A stretch of 64,000 nt of DNA from Gnomoniopsis sp. IMI 355080 (taxonomy: Eukaryota > Ascomycota > Sordariomycetes > Diaporthales > Gnomoniaceae), in NCBI GenBank assembly GCA_027946555.1, contig JAPEVC010000177.1, forward strand, positions 1-64,000, read 5' to 3'. Shown one piece after another: positions 33,641-44,500 of this stretch. The translations under genes were made by a program, and so were the position numbers. The stretch's first letter is position 1, and every line of letters begins with the position of its first letter. The notes beneath the pieces were generated by a model. That model had not been told where the DNA came from, ran no database searches, and saw only the letters and a list, made by a program, of their open reading frames with translations.

Positions 33641-36560
33641 ATGGACAGCCTCGCCAACCATGTGTCGTTGCGCACCATAGCGGCGACCATGGCCTGCGCC
33701 GCCCTCGCTGCCGCCGAGCCTCTCATGCCTCGCGCCAATGTCTCTCCACAGGCCGGGGTGATCGAAGGCGGAAACCCTGTTGCGTACAGTGCATCAAACC
33801 CCATTACTCTCTTCATCATCCAGGCCATCATCGTCATTATTTTCTGTCGCATCTTGTACTGGCCTCTGTCCTATCTTGGTCAGCCTCGCGTCATTGCCGA
33901 GGTTCTGGGTGGCATTCTGCTGGGGCCATCAGTCATGATGCGTATTCCCAACTTTAAGGATTCTCTCTTCCCGACCGAATCCATGCCCATCTTCAGCAAT
34001 GTCGCCAACCTGGGCTTGATCATTTTCCTTTTCCTCGTGGGCCTGGAAGTCGATGTGTCTCTCTTCACTACCAACTGGAGGGTGGCTCTCAGTGTCAGTC
34101 TCGCTGGCATGGCACTACCATTCGGTCTCGGAGTTGGCATCGCATGGGGTCTATATCACGAGTTTCGAACCGACGCCAACATTGTCGACATCGAATTTGG
34201 CGTCTATGCTCTCTTCATCGGTACTGCGTTGGCCATCACAGCTTTCCCTGTGCTTTGCCGCATCCTGACGGAGCTGAACCTGCTCAAGTCTTCGGTCGGC
34301 GTTACTGTCCTGGCTGCTGGTATTGGCAACGATGTCGTCGGCTGGATTCTATTGGCTCTCTGTGTTGCCCTCGTCAACAACACCACTGGCCTTGCCGCCC
34401 TGTATGCCCTACTTGCTGCCGTTGGCTGGGCTCTGTTTCTGGTTTATGCTGTTCGTCCCTGCTTTGTCTGGTGTTTGAAGAAGACAGGCAGTCTACAGAA
34501 GGGTCCCACCCAGGGTATGGTCGCCCTGACTTTGGGCATTGCTCTGATATCCTCCTGGTTCACCGGTACGTTCATCGCCTCACCATCGCGAGGTACACCG
34601 ACGTTGATTCTCTCCGGGCACTGATACTAAACTATCTCGTAGGTATTATTGGCGTCCATCCTATCTTTGGAGCGTTTTTGGCTGGTTTGATCTGTCCCCA
34701 CCACGGTGGGTTTGCCATTAAACTGACCGAGAAGATCGAGGATCTTGTCTCAGTCCTGTTCCTTCCCCTCTACTTCGCACTTTCAGGTCTGAGCACCAAT
34801 CTGGGACTCCTGAATGATGGCATCACCTGGGCTTATGTTATCGGTGTCATTGCTGTGGCTTTTGTTGGTAAGATTCTCGGTGGCACTTTGGCAGCCAGAC
34901 TGAACAAACTTGAATGGCGGGAATCTTTCACGATTGGATGCCTCATGAGCTGCAAGGGCCTTGTCGAGTTGATTGTCCTAGTAAGTTGTTTTCGTCAGAT
35001 AGCGAAGTGACCTTCGTTTGACGACTGGTGGGCCAAATGGCAGCTGACTGTAGAATTACAGAATATTGGTCTTTCGGCCCAGATCCTCTCGGACCGAACA
35101 TTCACTATCTTTGTGGTCATGGCATTGGTGAGTCACATACTTCCTAGCGACTAGAGCTCTTGGCGGCTCGCTAACCATGCTTGCAGGTCACAACTGTGGC
35201 AACGACGCCTTTGACCAAGTGGCTTTACCCCGTCTCGTATCAAATTAAAATGGAGAAGTGGCGGAGAGGCGAGATTGACGAGAACGGAAACCCTATAGCT
35301 ACACGCAGTTCAAGTGGTGATGACTCCATCCAAAAGCTGAACTCGAATCAGATCCGCCGTCTGCTCGTCTATCTACGTCTCGACAGCCTTCCGAGCCTCT
35401 TCACCCTCGTGGCTCTTCTAGGCGCCGAGAAAGGATCCAGAATAACAGACACTATCGAGGATAAGGAGGAACTCAGTGAGAGCCAACTTGGCTCTCACTC
35501 CTCGGCGCGGCGACCTCTTGAGGTCCATGGACTGCGCATCTTGGAACTTACCGAGCGTACTTCCTCCGTCATGCAGGTGACCGAAGGAGAAGAGTACTAC
35601 TCGGAGCGAGACCCCGTTGTTAACGCATTCAGCACATTTTCCCGCCTGAATGACGTTGCAGTTGCCGGAAGGGTTGCCGTCGTTCCTACCACCTCTTACG
35701 CTGAGACTTTGATGAAACAAGCCGCCGACGTTGACTCTGATTTCGTCCTCGTACCCTGGAGCGAGTACGGCAGCATCAGCGAAGACACGTCTGTACTTGA
35801 CGTGGCATCCATCCAGGATCGTTTTAGTGGCCGCGAACACCTCGAATTCATCAACCGTGTCCAACAAAAGACCGTCTGCAATATGGGCATTTTCATCAAC
35901 AACTCCTTCGGCGGGCTCTCCGAAAGGCGTGCACTCAATAAGTCCAAAGCCGCTCTCTCAATACACAGCAGCCAAGGTGATGCCATCCTTCCCGTCAAGG
36001 ACAAGACGCACCAAATCTACTTCCCCTTCTTTGGCGGCGTTGATGATCGCGTCGCACTGCGTTTTGCTCTCCGCCTCGCCAAGAGCCCCAACGTCACGCT
36101 CACCATCGCCCATTTCAACTGGGGCAGCACAGACTCGGGCGACGAGATTGAGAAGCCCAACAAAGCTGTGACTAGTGAAATATCCTCCACCGACAAGAAC
36201 GGCATCCAGTTCATGGAAGAGACCTCGGCACAGGACTCGGCGTTGCTCTCGCAGCTACAATCGTCGATGCCGCAGGAGCTGGTCGGCCGCGTCACCATCG
36301 CCGAGATCAATGTCACGCGTGGCGCCGCGGTCGCGGACGCGGTTTCCCAGGCGCGCAAGCATGTGGGTATGTTCCCCAAGAATTCTGGCGATGTTGTGGT
36401 GGTTGGCCGGTCGCATCGTGACCTTGGAGATCACACGACCGAGGTCGGTGGGAGCGAGCTGAAGAAGACGATTGGGGTTGTTGCTGAGCAGCTTATTGAG
36501 AGTGGTGTCAAGGCGAGTTTGCTGGTCATCAAGGCTGGCGGTGCAGGTCTGCATTGGTGA
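33641..36560 (+). CDS. KHA1: Kha1-type K+/H+ antiporter (CPA2 family)
   Basis: This is an endomembrane (Golgi/vacuole-type) cation/proton antiporter for K+ and pH homeostasis. Exons 33641-34565, 34643-34980, 35062-35127 and 35187-36560 give 900 residues, the normal length for the family. The membrane domain covers about residues 55-480, with the CPA2 hallmarks LGQPRVIAEVLGGILLGPSV, FLFLVGLEVDVSLF, GTALAITAFPVLCRILTEL, AAGIGNDVVGWILLALCVAL, GVHPIFGAFLAGLICP and GLSTNLGLL. The paired Asn-Asp (GND) is the ion-binding site in this group. The C-terminal 380 residues are cytoplasmic and contain two USP-like (universal stress protein) segments, around VNAFSTFSRLNDVAVAG and IYFPFFGGVDDRVALRFALR. All introns have GT-AG ends and restore conserved blocks. 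Confidence 0.93.
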
Positions 36561-36929
36561 TTGTTAAATGTAGTGCATTCTGGGATGCGGATTTTGTAAG
36601 TAATAGCTGGGCTTGTATAGGCGGCTGGGTCGATTTTGCGTGATATCCATCAAACGAACATGTTGATTATGTATTCAATCCATTCACTGTCACAACAATG
36701 ACTATCCAGACTTCTGGGCATTCCACGTATTGAGTGTCTACCTTTCAACTCCTACTGTATGGCTCGCCCACCTAGAGGTCGCTTGTGCTCGTTCTCACTC
36801 CCACCATCTCGGGTCTTTCACGGAACGATTTTCGTAGCAGAAAATTCATCAAGATCAACCAGTCAGTCAGCCAGTCAAGTCAAACAACTAAGCTTACACA
36901 ATATTATCTATGCACTAATTGCGACAGGC
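36561..36929. other. 3' flank of the antiporter gene
   Basis: Nothing recognisable up to the kinase pseudogene. Confidence 0.5.
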
Positions 36930-37528
36930 TCACTGTAGTTGTTTTGCCGACCACTCATCCTTCGCTAATTCGTGTGGAGAACTCCGCAGACGGTCACATT
37001 GCAACATCTTCCGCATCAGCCTCAGAAATTGCTCCTTGTCCTCGCCCTCGATGCCAGTCACCCTGTTCTCAAGTGGTCTAAAGTTGGGCAGAGGAATCCT
37101 GCAGAAAATTCACCTTCGTCAGAGAAGAACTTGTGTGCCAAATTCGCCTTCTTCAAGAGACTGGATGGCGGTGGGCCAAGGAGTGCGATCATCTCCGCGA
37201 GGTGGGCTCGACTGCGATAAGTGTCGAGTTCCGGATCATTCCTGCTAAAAGGATGCTATCCTTGATATACGTCTCAGACCTGTATAGTGATTTGTGAGCA
37301 TGACGAAGTCGTACGGAAGTGGAGCTGCCAACAGAATTAGGACCCGGTAACTTACCATGCACTCCACGTGCCAAACGTCAATGCTATACGACCACAGCAC
37401 ATCGAGTATTACCTCTAATGCATGGTAAATGTTGGGTTGAACGACTTCCAAACGTGCTTCATTGCCGAGTACGGCAGATTCGAAGTCACAGAGAACTGGC
37501 ACGCGCACTTTCTTTAAATTTACTGTAG
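36930..37528 (-). pseudogene. SRPK-type protein kinase C-terminal fragment (pseudogene)
   Basis: On the minus strand, from about 37510 downward, PVLCDFESAVLGNEARLEVV continues into QPNIYHALEVILDVLWSYSI and then DVWHVECM. This is the activation segment of an SR-protein-kinase-like enzyme. An intron with intact GTAAGT/CAG ends follows. The next part reads NDPELDTYRSRAHLAEMIAL, then LGPPPSSLLKKANLAHKFFS. After a one-base loss near 37098 it continues IPLPNFRPLENRVTGIEGED then KEQFLRLMRKMLQ. The copy is dead: DFG has become DFE, APE has become ALE, and two in-frame stops (37274-37276 and 37256-37258) interrupt the segment normally reading WDLFEGRHLF. The N-terminal lobe is missing. SRPK-like genes are often amplified in filamentous fungi, and this is a decayed copy. 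Confidence 0.8.
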
Positions 37529-37869
37529 AGGTGTCAGAAGAACAGGACAGAGCATTCGCTTAGAATGCAGTACAAGGACTAGAAATATTACCTTGAATCA
37601 TTGGAAGTTGGTATCAAGAAGCCAATAGAAAGACACAGAAACCATGTCCATCGCCACATGCTACAGCGCCAATCTATACCTACCTAGGTAGGTAGGTGAA
37701 TAGGTAGGTGTAGTAGACTTCAAGTTTCCAATCCAACTTAATATCCATGGATACTTGCATTGCCAGATTTAAGAATATTAACATATACATTATGAAGCCA
37801 CGACGGAAAGAGTCATCCACTGACATTCATCCAAGCTGATCAGCCACATCTGCATCAAGAAGCTGGGAA
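37529..37869. other. Intergenic with dispersed palindrome
   Basis: No gene. It contains the longest copy of the ACCTAGGT motif in the window at about 37677-37710. Confidence 0.6.
37677..37710. repeat. ACCTACCTAGGTAGGTAGGT repeat, longest copy
   Basis: A palindromic core with AGGT units on both arms is followed by a second short AGGTAGGTG block. Confidence 0.8.
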
Positions 37870-38353
37870 TCACTCAGCCTGGGTCTCGGGCACAGATCCC
37901 TCATCAACATCTTGACCTTTGCCCCCACCGTGTCCGCCATGGCCAGGATGAGGCTTCCCCTTCCCACCACCATGTCCGCCTTGGCCAGGGTGAGGTTTCC
38001 CTTTGCCACCGCCGTGTCCACCATGACCAGGCTCAGGCTTTCCCTTTCCGCCGCCGTGCTCTCCACCACCTTGGCCAGGATGAGGCTTTCCATGGTCAAC
38101 AGCGTTTCCACTATCACCTTGTCCAGATATAGGCTGGGTTGCAGATGGCGGGGACTGCGGAGCGTTATGACATAGTAATTAGTGGTGTCTCCGCGTGGTC
38201 TAGGCGTAGGCGCACATGTTTCAGACTTGGACTTACAGCAACAGGTACGGGCTCAACGGAGCCTGGGGTGGAAGTCTGACGGTTGTCGAGGTCCGCAATA
38301 GGAATTGCCACGGCGGCTCCGAGCAAGACAAAGTTGAGAAGAGACAGCTTCAT
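37870..38353 (-). CDS. Small secreted Gly/His/Lys/Pro tandem-repeat protein
   Basis: Two exons (38353-38237 and 38154-37870) give 133 residues. The N-terminus is a clear signal peptide, MKLSLLNFVLLGAAVAIPIA. After DNRQTSTPGSVEPVPVA and the intron (GTAAGT donor, CGCAG acceptor), the mature protein consists largely of four near-identical tandem units. Their consensus is GKGKPHPGQGGHGG with PEPGHG and PHPGHG variants. The tail is acidic (QDVDEGSVPETQAE). I do not know a named family. His/Gly/Lys repeats could bind metal ions, polyanions or cell-wall polymers, but this is inference. The repeat frame has no stop in another minus frame either, because of the 42-bp periodicity; the signal peptide and splice sites decide in favour of this frame. 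A TATA-type promoter lies about 150 bp upstream. Confidence 0.75.
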
Positions 38354-38500
38354 ATTGACTGAGTAGTGAGTATCTCAACGAAATATAATAGGCTCGATGA
38401 CTATCTCGAGTGTCTTGTGTGAATGGGATGGTGACCAGCTGGTGATGCTTGTGTAGATGATCGAAAGGTCTATCGGGTCAAAAAGCGAGAAGGAGACGCC

Positions 38501-38510
38501 ATATTTATAG
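38501..38510 (-). promoter_or_regulatory. TATA box of the secreted repeat-protein gene
   Basis: The minus strand reads CTATAAATAT about 150 bp upstream of the ATG at 38353. This is the usual position for a regulated, TATA-driven gene. Confidence 0.5.
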
Positions 38511-39140
38511 GCGACAGAATACATTCACGAGCATGCACTCCAAGAAGCAAAGATATGACTATCGAGTCAAGCCATAATTCAAGACTCAAGAGCACATGAT
38601 GTTTGTTGATCGGCATCTACATTACAGTTTGTCAACAGCCCCTCCCTCATCCGTACTCATCGTGCCCGCTCGACTCATCTGATGGCTCAATTCGGACGGC
38701 ATCATCACTCCCGTTCTCTATAGGTGCATCATGTCAATATTCGCAAGATGTGGGGGAGGAGGCGGTGACCACGATCCATGGAATCGTGGTTTATAATCAA
38801 AGGAAGAAGCTCGAGCTCCTTGTCCTGTCAAAGCCAATGTTCTTATTCAATGACCAGAACCCATGGCATCACATCCACCAGTGTCAGTAGACAGTAGACC
38901 GAAGCTTGCGCTCAGGCTCCAATGCCTCGTTGATCTTACATAACGAGCACCAAAAATTGGCACCGCTCGTCTGTTCATTACCAAAAGCAGATCTCAAGAC
39001 TTCCAAGGTTGGTGATCCCGAGGCCCTCGTTGTCGGTTAAGTTGGCGATCTTGAGTCTCTCTGCCCAGGGGATCCAGGATTGCGATTTTCGGCAACATCT
39101 ATCGAGCCGTGATCAGACTGTTATATACCTATGTAAATGC

Positions 39141-39204
39141 TACTATAGATTTCAGTTTTCCTGGGACAGTATACTACTATAGAGTTCAGTTTGCCTGGGA
39201 CAGT
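39141..39204. repeat. 30-bp tandem duplication, 34-bp period
   Basis: Two copies at 39141-39170 and 39175-39204 begin TACTATAGA and end CCTGGGACAGT. They differ at two positions. Confidence 0.75.
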
Positions 39205-39540
39205 GCAACGGCGGTCCGAACCTATATTGCTGTCAAGAATCTCGGCAACCTTAGCTAATAAGTGGGAGAAAGTAGATGCTACTTCAAGATTACTTGGGAA
39301 GAGAACTCGGCAACCCGGCAAAATCCATGCATCACAGATCGATGATTGAAAAGCTATGAACTCTTTTCTCCAGCTGCCTGGACTAATATTGATGCTCGAG
39401 CTATCCAGCACTGCGCATGGAAATCTAACCCTGAGTAAGTATCTAGTTGGGTAGACATATCTCCACATTGGGTGATGGTGTTGGATATTTGGTCGTGTGC
39501 ACTTTGAAAATGAAGTACCATAGAATTCGCCCTGGATTGA

Positions 39541-39560
39541 CTACCTAGGTACCTAGGTAT
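39541..39560. repeat. Double ACCTAGGT palindrome
   Basis: Two complete ACCTAGGT palindromes lie back to back (CTACCTAGGTACCTAGGTAT). Confidence 0.8.
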
Positions 39561-40905
39561 CTCCTGATGTCAACTGTTGGTGAAATTCCAGCAGCTTTGA
39601 CCCTCAAAGGCAAGAGGAGGAGCGACGTTCAAGGCACTTCTTCCAGTCGTTTCTCTGGTAACCAATATCTCGTAGATAGTTTATGCAAAACCACGCTTTG
39701 ACTTTTTTTGGGGATGTTCCGTAGGTCAGCACTAGCACAGAATCAAAATATTCGGTTCCTGACTAAAAGTAATTGCACTAACACAAGGTTACCTATGATC
39801 TGATTGTAAGTGCGTGGCTACCTAGAGAATCTATAGTACATGTGGATATTCCATACCGCGCTTGATTTCTAAGCTGAGATGTATGTTCATACACAGCTTC
39901 TCGTAGCCATGCTTGAAGAGAATGGTTTCTTGCAGGGGCGCGGAAGAAAGGAGGGAGAGAAGAAGACTGTAGTCTGTCAGAAGCGAGAGGAATCTCAACT
40001 CAAAACCATTTCCCAGTGAGGTTTCTGAGAAGACTTGACGAGAGTATCTGATTATTCCTACGAGGAAGCCATTCATGATGCCGTTTGATCCGCATACGTG
40101 CGCTGTTGAGTCAATAAGGTATTATTAGTCCGTGAGAGAACTTCATAGAATCACGCAATTTTCAGTGGCTTTATCACGCGGGCCGAGACAATGAGCTCAC
40201 TCGCAGGTCATCGGATCATCTTGCCACGTTCAAACTTGACTCTCTGCGGTCGAGCATTCCATATCGCGGATCATATTGGCGACCCCGCGGGTCCTTTCAT
40301 TTTTGTACCGTGGTAGTACCTCATCCAGCCTGCGCCTAGACGACTTGGAGTCTGTCTTCAAATAAGCTTCAATAACAGAAAGTCGTGGCTGGTCTTCCTC
40401 GTGGGATGCCCGTTCATTTCTCTCCATTTTGACCACAAATACACTCCCATGCATTGCAGATAGCGCTCCTATTCGTCATCCGTCATGGACCATGCAGAAG
40501 ACATGTATGCCTAGTACGGCTTGTGATTTTACTCCTTGGCCTTTCAAAGTATCTCCAGCTAGAACACATGCATATCGCGTACGTTCAAGTGCTCATTTCG
40601 TTGCGCTTCTACACTACTTTGCGAATACATATTCTGATTTCAGGGATTGTCAAAACTTACTCGAAGGGCTCAAGAAAAACACAGTTCAAAATTATATGTG
40701 AACGGACCCATAGCGGTTACGGGCAAGAGCAACGAGCATGATTTATAATGGCTATACCAACGCCGTTTTAGCCGCCTGGAGGAGTTCTTCTTTGCTTGAC
40801 ATTCTTGGCCAATCAATCATCATACCTACGTAAATTCGTCATCTTTACGAGCCTACAACCCCCTTTGGGGAAAAGCCCTTACCTGTCTGGCGCCTAGACA
40901 AGAAA

Positions 40906-41364
40906 GTGAGCGCATTAATCACTCTATTGCATGAAATTTGCGACTCATGGTTAACCTCCAAATTCAGACCGCACGAACGCGGGCGGCTGATCGAGCACAG
41001 CTGCGGTAACAATCAGGCTGGCGTCGTTCAGTATTCAGCGACTGAACTGGACTTTTGGAGCTCGCTTCGAGATTTGCGACCGGAGACTCAGTATCAACGC
41101 CCAGAAGAGTCTTTCTTAGTTATAGGTCAGGTTGTCCAATACGATATAGGCTGTTTGTGGAAAGGCTACTCGTGGACGCCGATGCAGAGAGCACCTCGGG
41201 GATTGAGAATCTATCAGGAGCTAGGTTGTAAAAGTATTTGGATTGAGAGCAAGGAGATAGACTATCTGCCAGACCCGAGTTTCTTGCGGGACGAGGCCGT
41301 GCAAGATGGCGAGAACTTGAGGCGCAAGTTGCCATCCCTCTGGAGACCCTTGACAGGCGCATAG
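40906..41364 (+). CDS. Open frame of unknown function, possible gene remnant
   Basis: This is an open frame of about 150 codons with balanced, protein-like composition (HERGRLIEHSCGNNQAGVVQ, then FLVIGQVVQYDIGCLWKGYS and GLRIYQELGCKSIWIESKEI). It has no ATG near its start; the first Met lies far inside. It is either the last exon of a gene whose upstream exons are eroded or unrecognised, or a relic. I see no family match. Confidence that it is a functional gene is low. Confidence 0.3.
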   Translation: MSALITLLHEICDSWLTSKFRPHERGRLIEHSCGNNQAGVVQYSATELDFWSSLRDLRPETQYQRPEESFLVIGQVVQYDIGCLWKGYSWTPMQRAPRGLRIYQELGCKSIWIESKEIDYLPDPSFLRDEAVQDGENLRRKLPSLWRPLTGA

Positions 41365-41558
41365 TCCTCGGAAGTGGAGAGGTATATATATACACGATCA
41401 AGGCTGATAATATACAATCCTGTAAACTGTCATTCACAGATAATGGAAGATTTACAGTTGTTTCTCAAGACCCACGGACATTCTCATCCAGCTCACCCGA
41501 CCCCCCAGTCTTCTCTGCAGCCTCTCTTTCATTCCATTTCGGCCCCCCATTCCTCAGC

Positions 41559-44015
41559 TCAACCTATGTTTTTCAACCCATACACGGCCCACTCGTCACT
41601 CGTCACCCTCCCCGGCGCCCTCGCCACCACCTCCTCCCCGCGCTTACTCTTTGGAAATGGAATTACATCCCTGACACTCCCCGTATAACCCAGTGTAGCA
41701 CACACACGATCCCAGCCAAACGCAAACCCGGCATGAGGTGGACAGCCGGCGCGCAGCGCTTCGAGCAGATGGCTGAAGTGCTCGATGCCAGCGTCGCTCA
41801 TTTTCAGGACGTTTCGGAAGACGTGCTCCTGCACCGCCGCGACGTGAATCCGCTTGCTGCCGCCGCCCAATTCAACGCCGTTGACAACTAAGTCGTAGTG
41901 ATCGGCCTTGGCGGCGAGCGGGTCAGTGGAAAGGAGGGCAAAATCGGCGGATGTCAGGGGCGCCGTGAACGGATGGTGCGTGGCGCTGAAGCCCGCAGTA
42001 CCGCCCTGGCCGGGGTCCTTGGTAGAAGGGTCGGTGGGCGTGAAGAGGGGAAAGGAGGTCACCCAGAGGAACTGGAAAGACTCGTCGAACGGCAAGAACT
42101 TGTGCTCCACAGCCTTGTCGTAAATGTGTTTGCGTAGCGTCCCTAGGGCGGTGGCGCCGCCGGAGAGGGGCGTATGAGGGCGTGCTTGCAGGACGAGGAC
42201 GTCACCTGAATCGAGGGCGAGGGTATCGGAGGCTAGGATGTCGGATGCCGCTTCGTGGCCAAGGGAAGAGAGGCCAGAGAGCGGCTTGGAGGGGTCGATG
42301 ACGAGGGCGACGGGGAGGCCATGTGGGTTCTCGGCAAGTGGTTTTGGAAGGCCTTGTAAAAGGGACGTGATGAAATGCTGGGTGGCTTGAGGGTTGGCGG
42401 GCTCAGGGTCTCCTGATTTGGCGAGGGTAGTATTCTGCTCGGGGTCTTGGAAGCGGAACACGCAAGCTTCTACTATAGGGTCTTCAAGGGATGAGATCAT
42501 GGATTTGAAAGGAATGGAGAGAAGGTTGTCGATGCGATGGATCTATGCGTTGTTAATTCATTTGCTTTGGGTACATATTCAGGGCTCAACCAACCTGGTT
42601 AGGTATCCTGAGATCTGGTTTGTCGGACCCGTAGAGCGACATGGCCTCGTCGTATGTTATGCGTGGGAAGGGAACATGTCCCTCTTCCTGATTCTCAGAG
42701 CCTGGATTGATCGATGTGTACGATGCGATGCGATGTTCTGCTGCTTTATCGACGGCAGTATCTGGGCTGGCAGTTGCTGGGGTAGGACTAAGTTGCCCAG
42801 ACACCTCCCTCGTGCGCCAGTTTTGTCTTATCCATGCGTACAAGTGCTGGACCAGCTCTTCGACAAGCTCCATTACATCTCTGCCAGTGGCGAAGGACAT
42901 TTCTAAATCCAACTACGCGTCTTAGTGGGAAAGCGCATGCCAGATTACAATTGGATTTTTGCCCAACTCACTTGTGTAAACTCAGGTTGCCTGTCTGCAC
43001 GAAGATCCTCGTCTCGGAAGCACCTTGCAAATTGAAAGTACTTGCGCACGCCGGACGCCATGAGCATCTGCTTGTACTGTTGAGGGCTTTGTGGGAGTGC
43101 ATAAGCATAGCCAGGCCTCCTAGTCGGAACAAGAAACTCTCTTGCACCTTCTGGGGTGGACTTGAAAAGAATCGGGGTTTCAATGTGTGAAAAGCCGACC
43201 TTTCTCAAGAACTCATCTGCCTTTGCCGTCAACTGATTGCGGAATTTGAGTCGGTCCTGAAGGACCTTGTCAAATCGCAGTTGCAAGTGGCGACGGTCGG
43301 CCGGAAAGTTGGCGCCATCAGAGATGATGAGGTCTTTGGGAAAAGGATTCAGCAGGTGGACCCCCAGCAGCGTAAGTCGATACCCATCGCGTCCTGTTGG
43401 GAAGCCCGGGACAAAGTTCACGCCGACACACTCCTGATAGCTTTCTATCCTCCCGGTGAGGGCGACTGGGCTCCATGCCGGAGCTGACCTGAGTGCTCTG
43501 TGGATAATATGCTCCGGGGTCTCAACGTGCTCCCAGGATGATTGGAAAAGGAGGGATGGGCCCGAGTCGACGAGCAAATTCACAGATGTACTGTTCTTGG
43601 AATGATCTTTGCGCTTTGAGATGAAGCCATGAATGATGACGGTATTGCCCTGCTGGAAGTCCTCTGCAGGTGACTGCGGTGGGAAGTCAACTGAGCACCG
43701 CGGTTAATTTTGTAATTCCACAAAGAGTGCACTGAGCAACATACACAAGTCGATATATTTCTCTACGTCGCAAGGAACCTCCGAAGCCTTAGAAGAAGGC
43801 TTGACAGCATCTCCTCGTAGGTCGGTGCTATGAAAAGCTCGGTTCTGGCAGTGAATTGAAGTCGTCGCCCGACCAACAACGAGACGAGCAGTGGCAGACG
43901 CGCTGGGTAGGCGACTGGCCCGGGTGACATTTATAACCCTCTGTCTCTGAAGAAGCCGACCTGACCTTCCGATGCCCCTGATTGAAGCAGAGGCCATAGT
44001 TATGTCGAGTGTCAT
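41559..44015 (-). CDS. MSD1: Mitochondrial aspartyl-tRNA synthetase
   Basis: This enzyme charges mitochondrial tRNA-Asp. Exons 44015-43745, 43690-42972, 42912-42595 and 42542-41559 give 763 residues. The N-terminus is Arg/Ser/Ala-rich with almost no acidic residues after the first Met-Thr-Leu-Asp, fitting a mitochondrial presequence; an ATG at 43997 (MASASIRGIG) is the alternative start. The OB-fold domain contains GNTVIIHGFISKRKDHS. Class II motif 2 is KYFQFARCFRDEDLRADRQP followed by EFTQLDLEMSF, and motif 3 is AGFAFGWDRVCATLGYTGSV. The bacterial-type insertion (GAD-like) domain lies between. The junctions restore EFTQ/LDLEMSF and RIPNQ/IHRIDNLL. This is the bacterial-type (AspS) form expected in mitochondria. 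Confidence 0.92.
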
Positions 44016-44066
44016 GAGATGACTGACCTGGTGTGATTTTGGTGGGAAAAAGGTACATGCTGCTTG

Positions 44067-44080
44067 TACCTATGTAGGTA
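44067..44080. repeat. ACCTATGTAGGTAG degenerate palindrome
   Basis: A one-mismatch member of the ACCTAGGT family in the MSD1 upstream region. Confidence 0.5.
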
Positions 44081-44199
44081 GTCGGCGCTGGGGTGTGCCG
44101 ATCTGGTTAGCGAGTGGCTGTGATTGGGCAGGTGGTGTGCAGGTGGGGCCGTCGCGGTTACCCATATCTTTTGCGCGCGTTGAGCAGAAACTTTCAACC

Positions 44200-44500
44200 T
44201 CTTCTTCTCTTCTCTTCATCCTTCCATTCAAAACAATGTCAGTACCACACCCTTGTGCCACACCCGACCTCATCGTCAGCTTCGAAGTACTGACAGACCC
44301 TTTACAGATGATGAAAGCCTAGCGTGTTCCAATGAAAGATTCCACCTCTCCGTCGTAGCCCGGCTCTCCCCTTCGGGGGCTTAAGTGGCGGTGGTTACGA
44401 CGAGGGGACACTGGTTTCATGAAATAAGCGTTCGACACAACCGACCTTGTTTACACCGGACGCCGTAAGGTATCTCTGACTCCGTTGAGAATGGAAGGAT
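44200..44500 (+). ncRNA. Candidate spliced structured non-coding RNA (C/D-like features)
   Basis: A pyrimidine-rich leader is followed by a near-perfect fungal intron at 44238-44307: donor GTCAGT, branch TACTGAC at 44288-44294 and acceptor TTTACAG. The following exon has no useful frame (ATG ATG AAA GCC TAG) but strong RNA structure. Hairpin 1 pairs CGTCGTA (44351-44357) with TACGACG (44396-44402) and has an inner CCCC-TTCG-GGGG tetraloop stem (44368-44379). Hairpin 2 pairs GCGTTCG (44428-44434) with CGGACGC (44457-44463), with an inner ACAA/TTGT. ATGATGA (44308-44314) and CTGA (44476-44479) resemble boxes C and D. The UUCG loop is only formed on the plus strand. It could be a long box C/D snoRNA or another small RNA; I cannot name it. 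It is not recognisably U1-U6, and the U3 5' domain is absent. Confidence 0.4.

Larger units (their letters stand above)
38511..41558. other. Gene-poor stretch with degenerate open frames
   Basis: About 3 kb with no confident gene. Broken frames that look partly protein-like occur on the minus strand at 39121-39468 and 40230-40454 and on the plus strand at 40906-41364, but none could be assigned. It may be an eroded gene or repeat relic. It contains a 30-bp tandem duplication (39141-39204) and a palindrome copy (39541-39560). Confidence 0.45.

Noticed and set aside
36975..37374. Intact kinase gene
   Set aside because: Nonsense codons, lost DFG and APE motifs and a one-base shift cannot all be removed by introns.
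37677..37710. CRISPR-like or telomeric repeat
   Set aside because: Units are 4-bp AGGT extensions of a palindrome, without spacers and unlike TTAGGG; the source is eukaryotic.
37827..38117. Alternative minus-strand frame through the 42-bp repeats
   Set aside because: It is kept open only by the repeat period, lacks a signal peptide, and does not connect to the spliced first exon.
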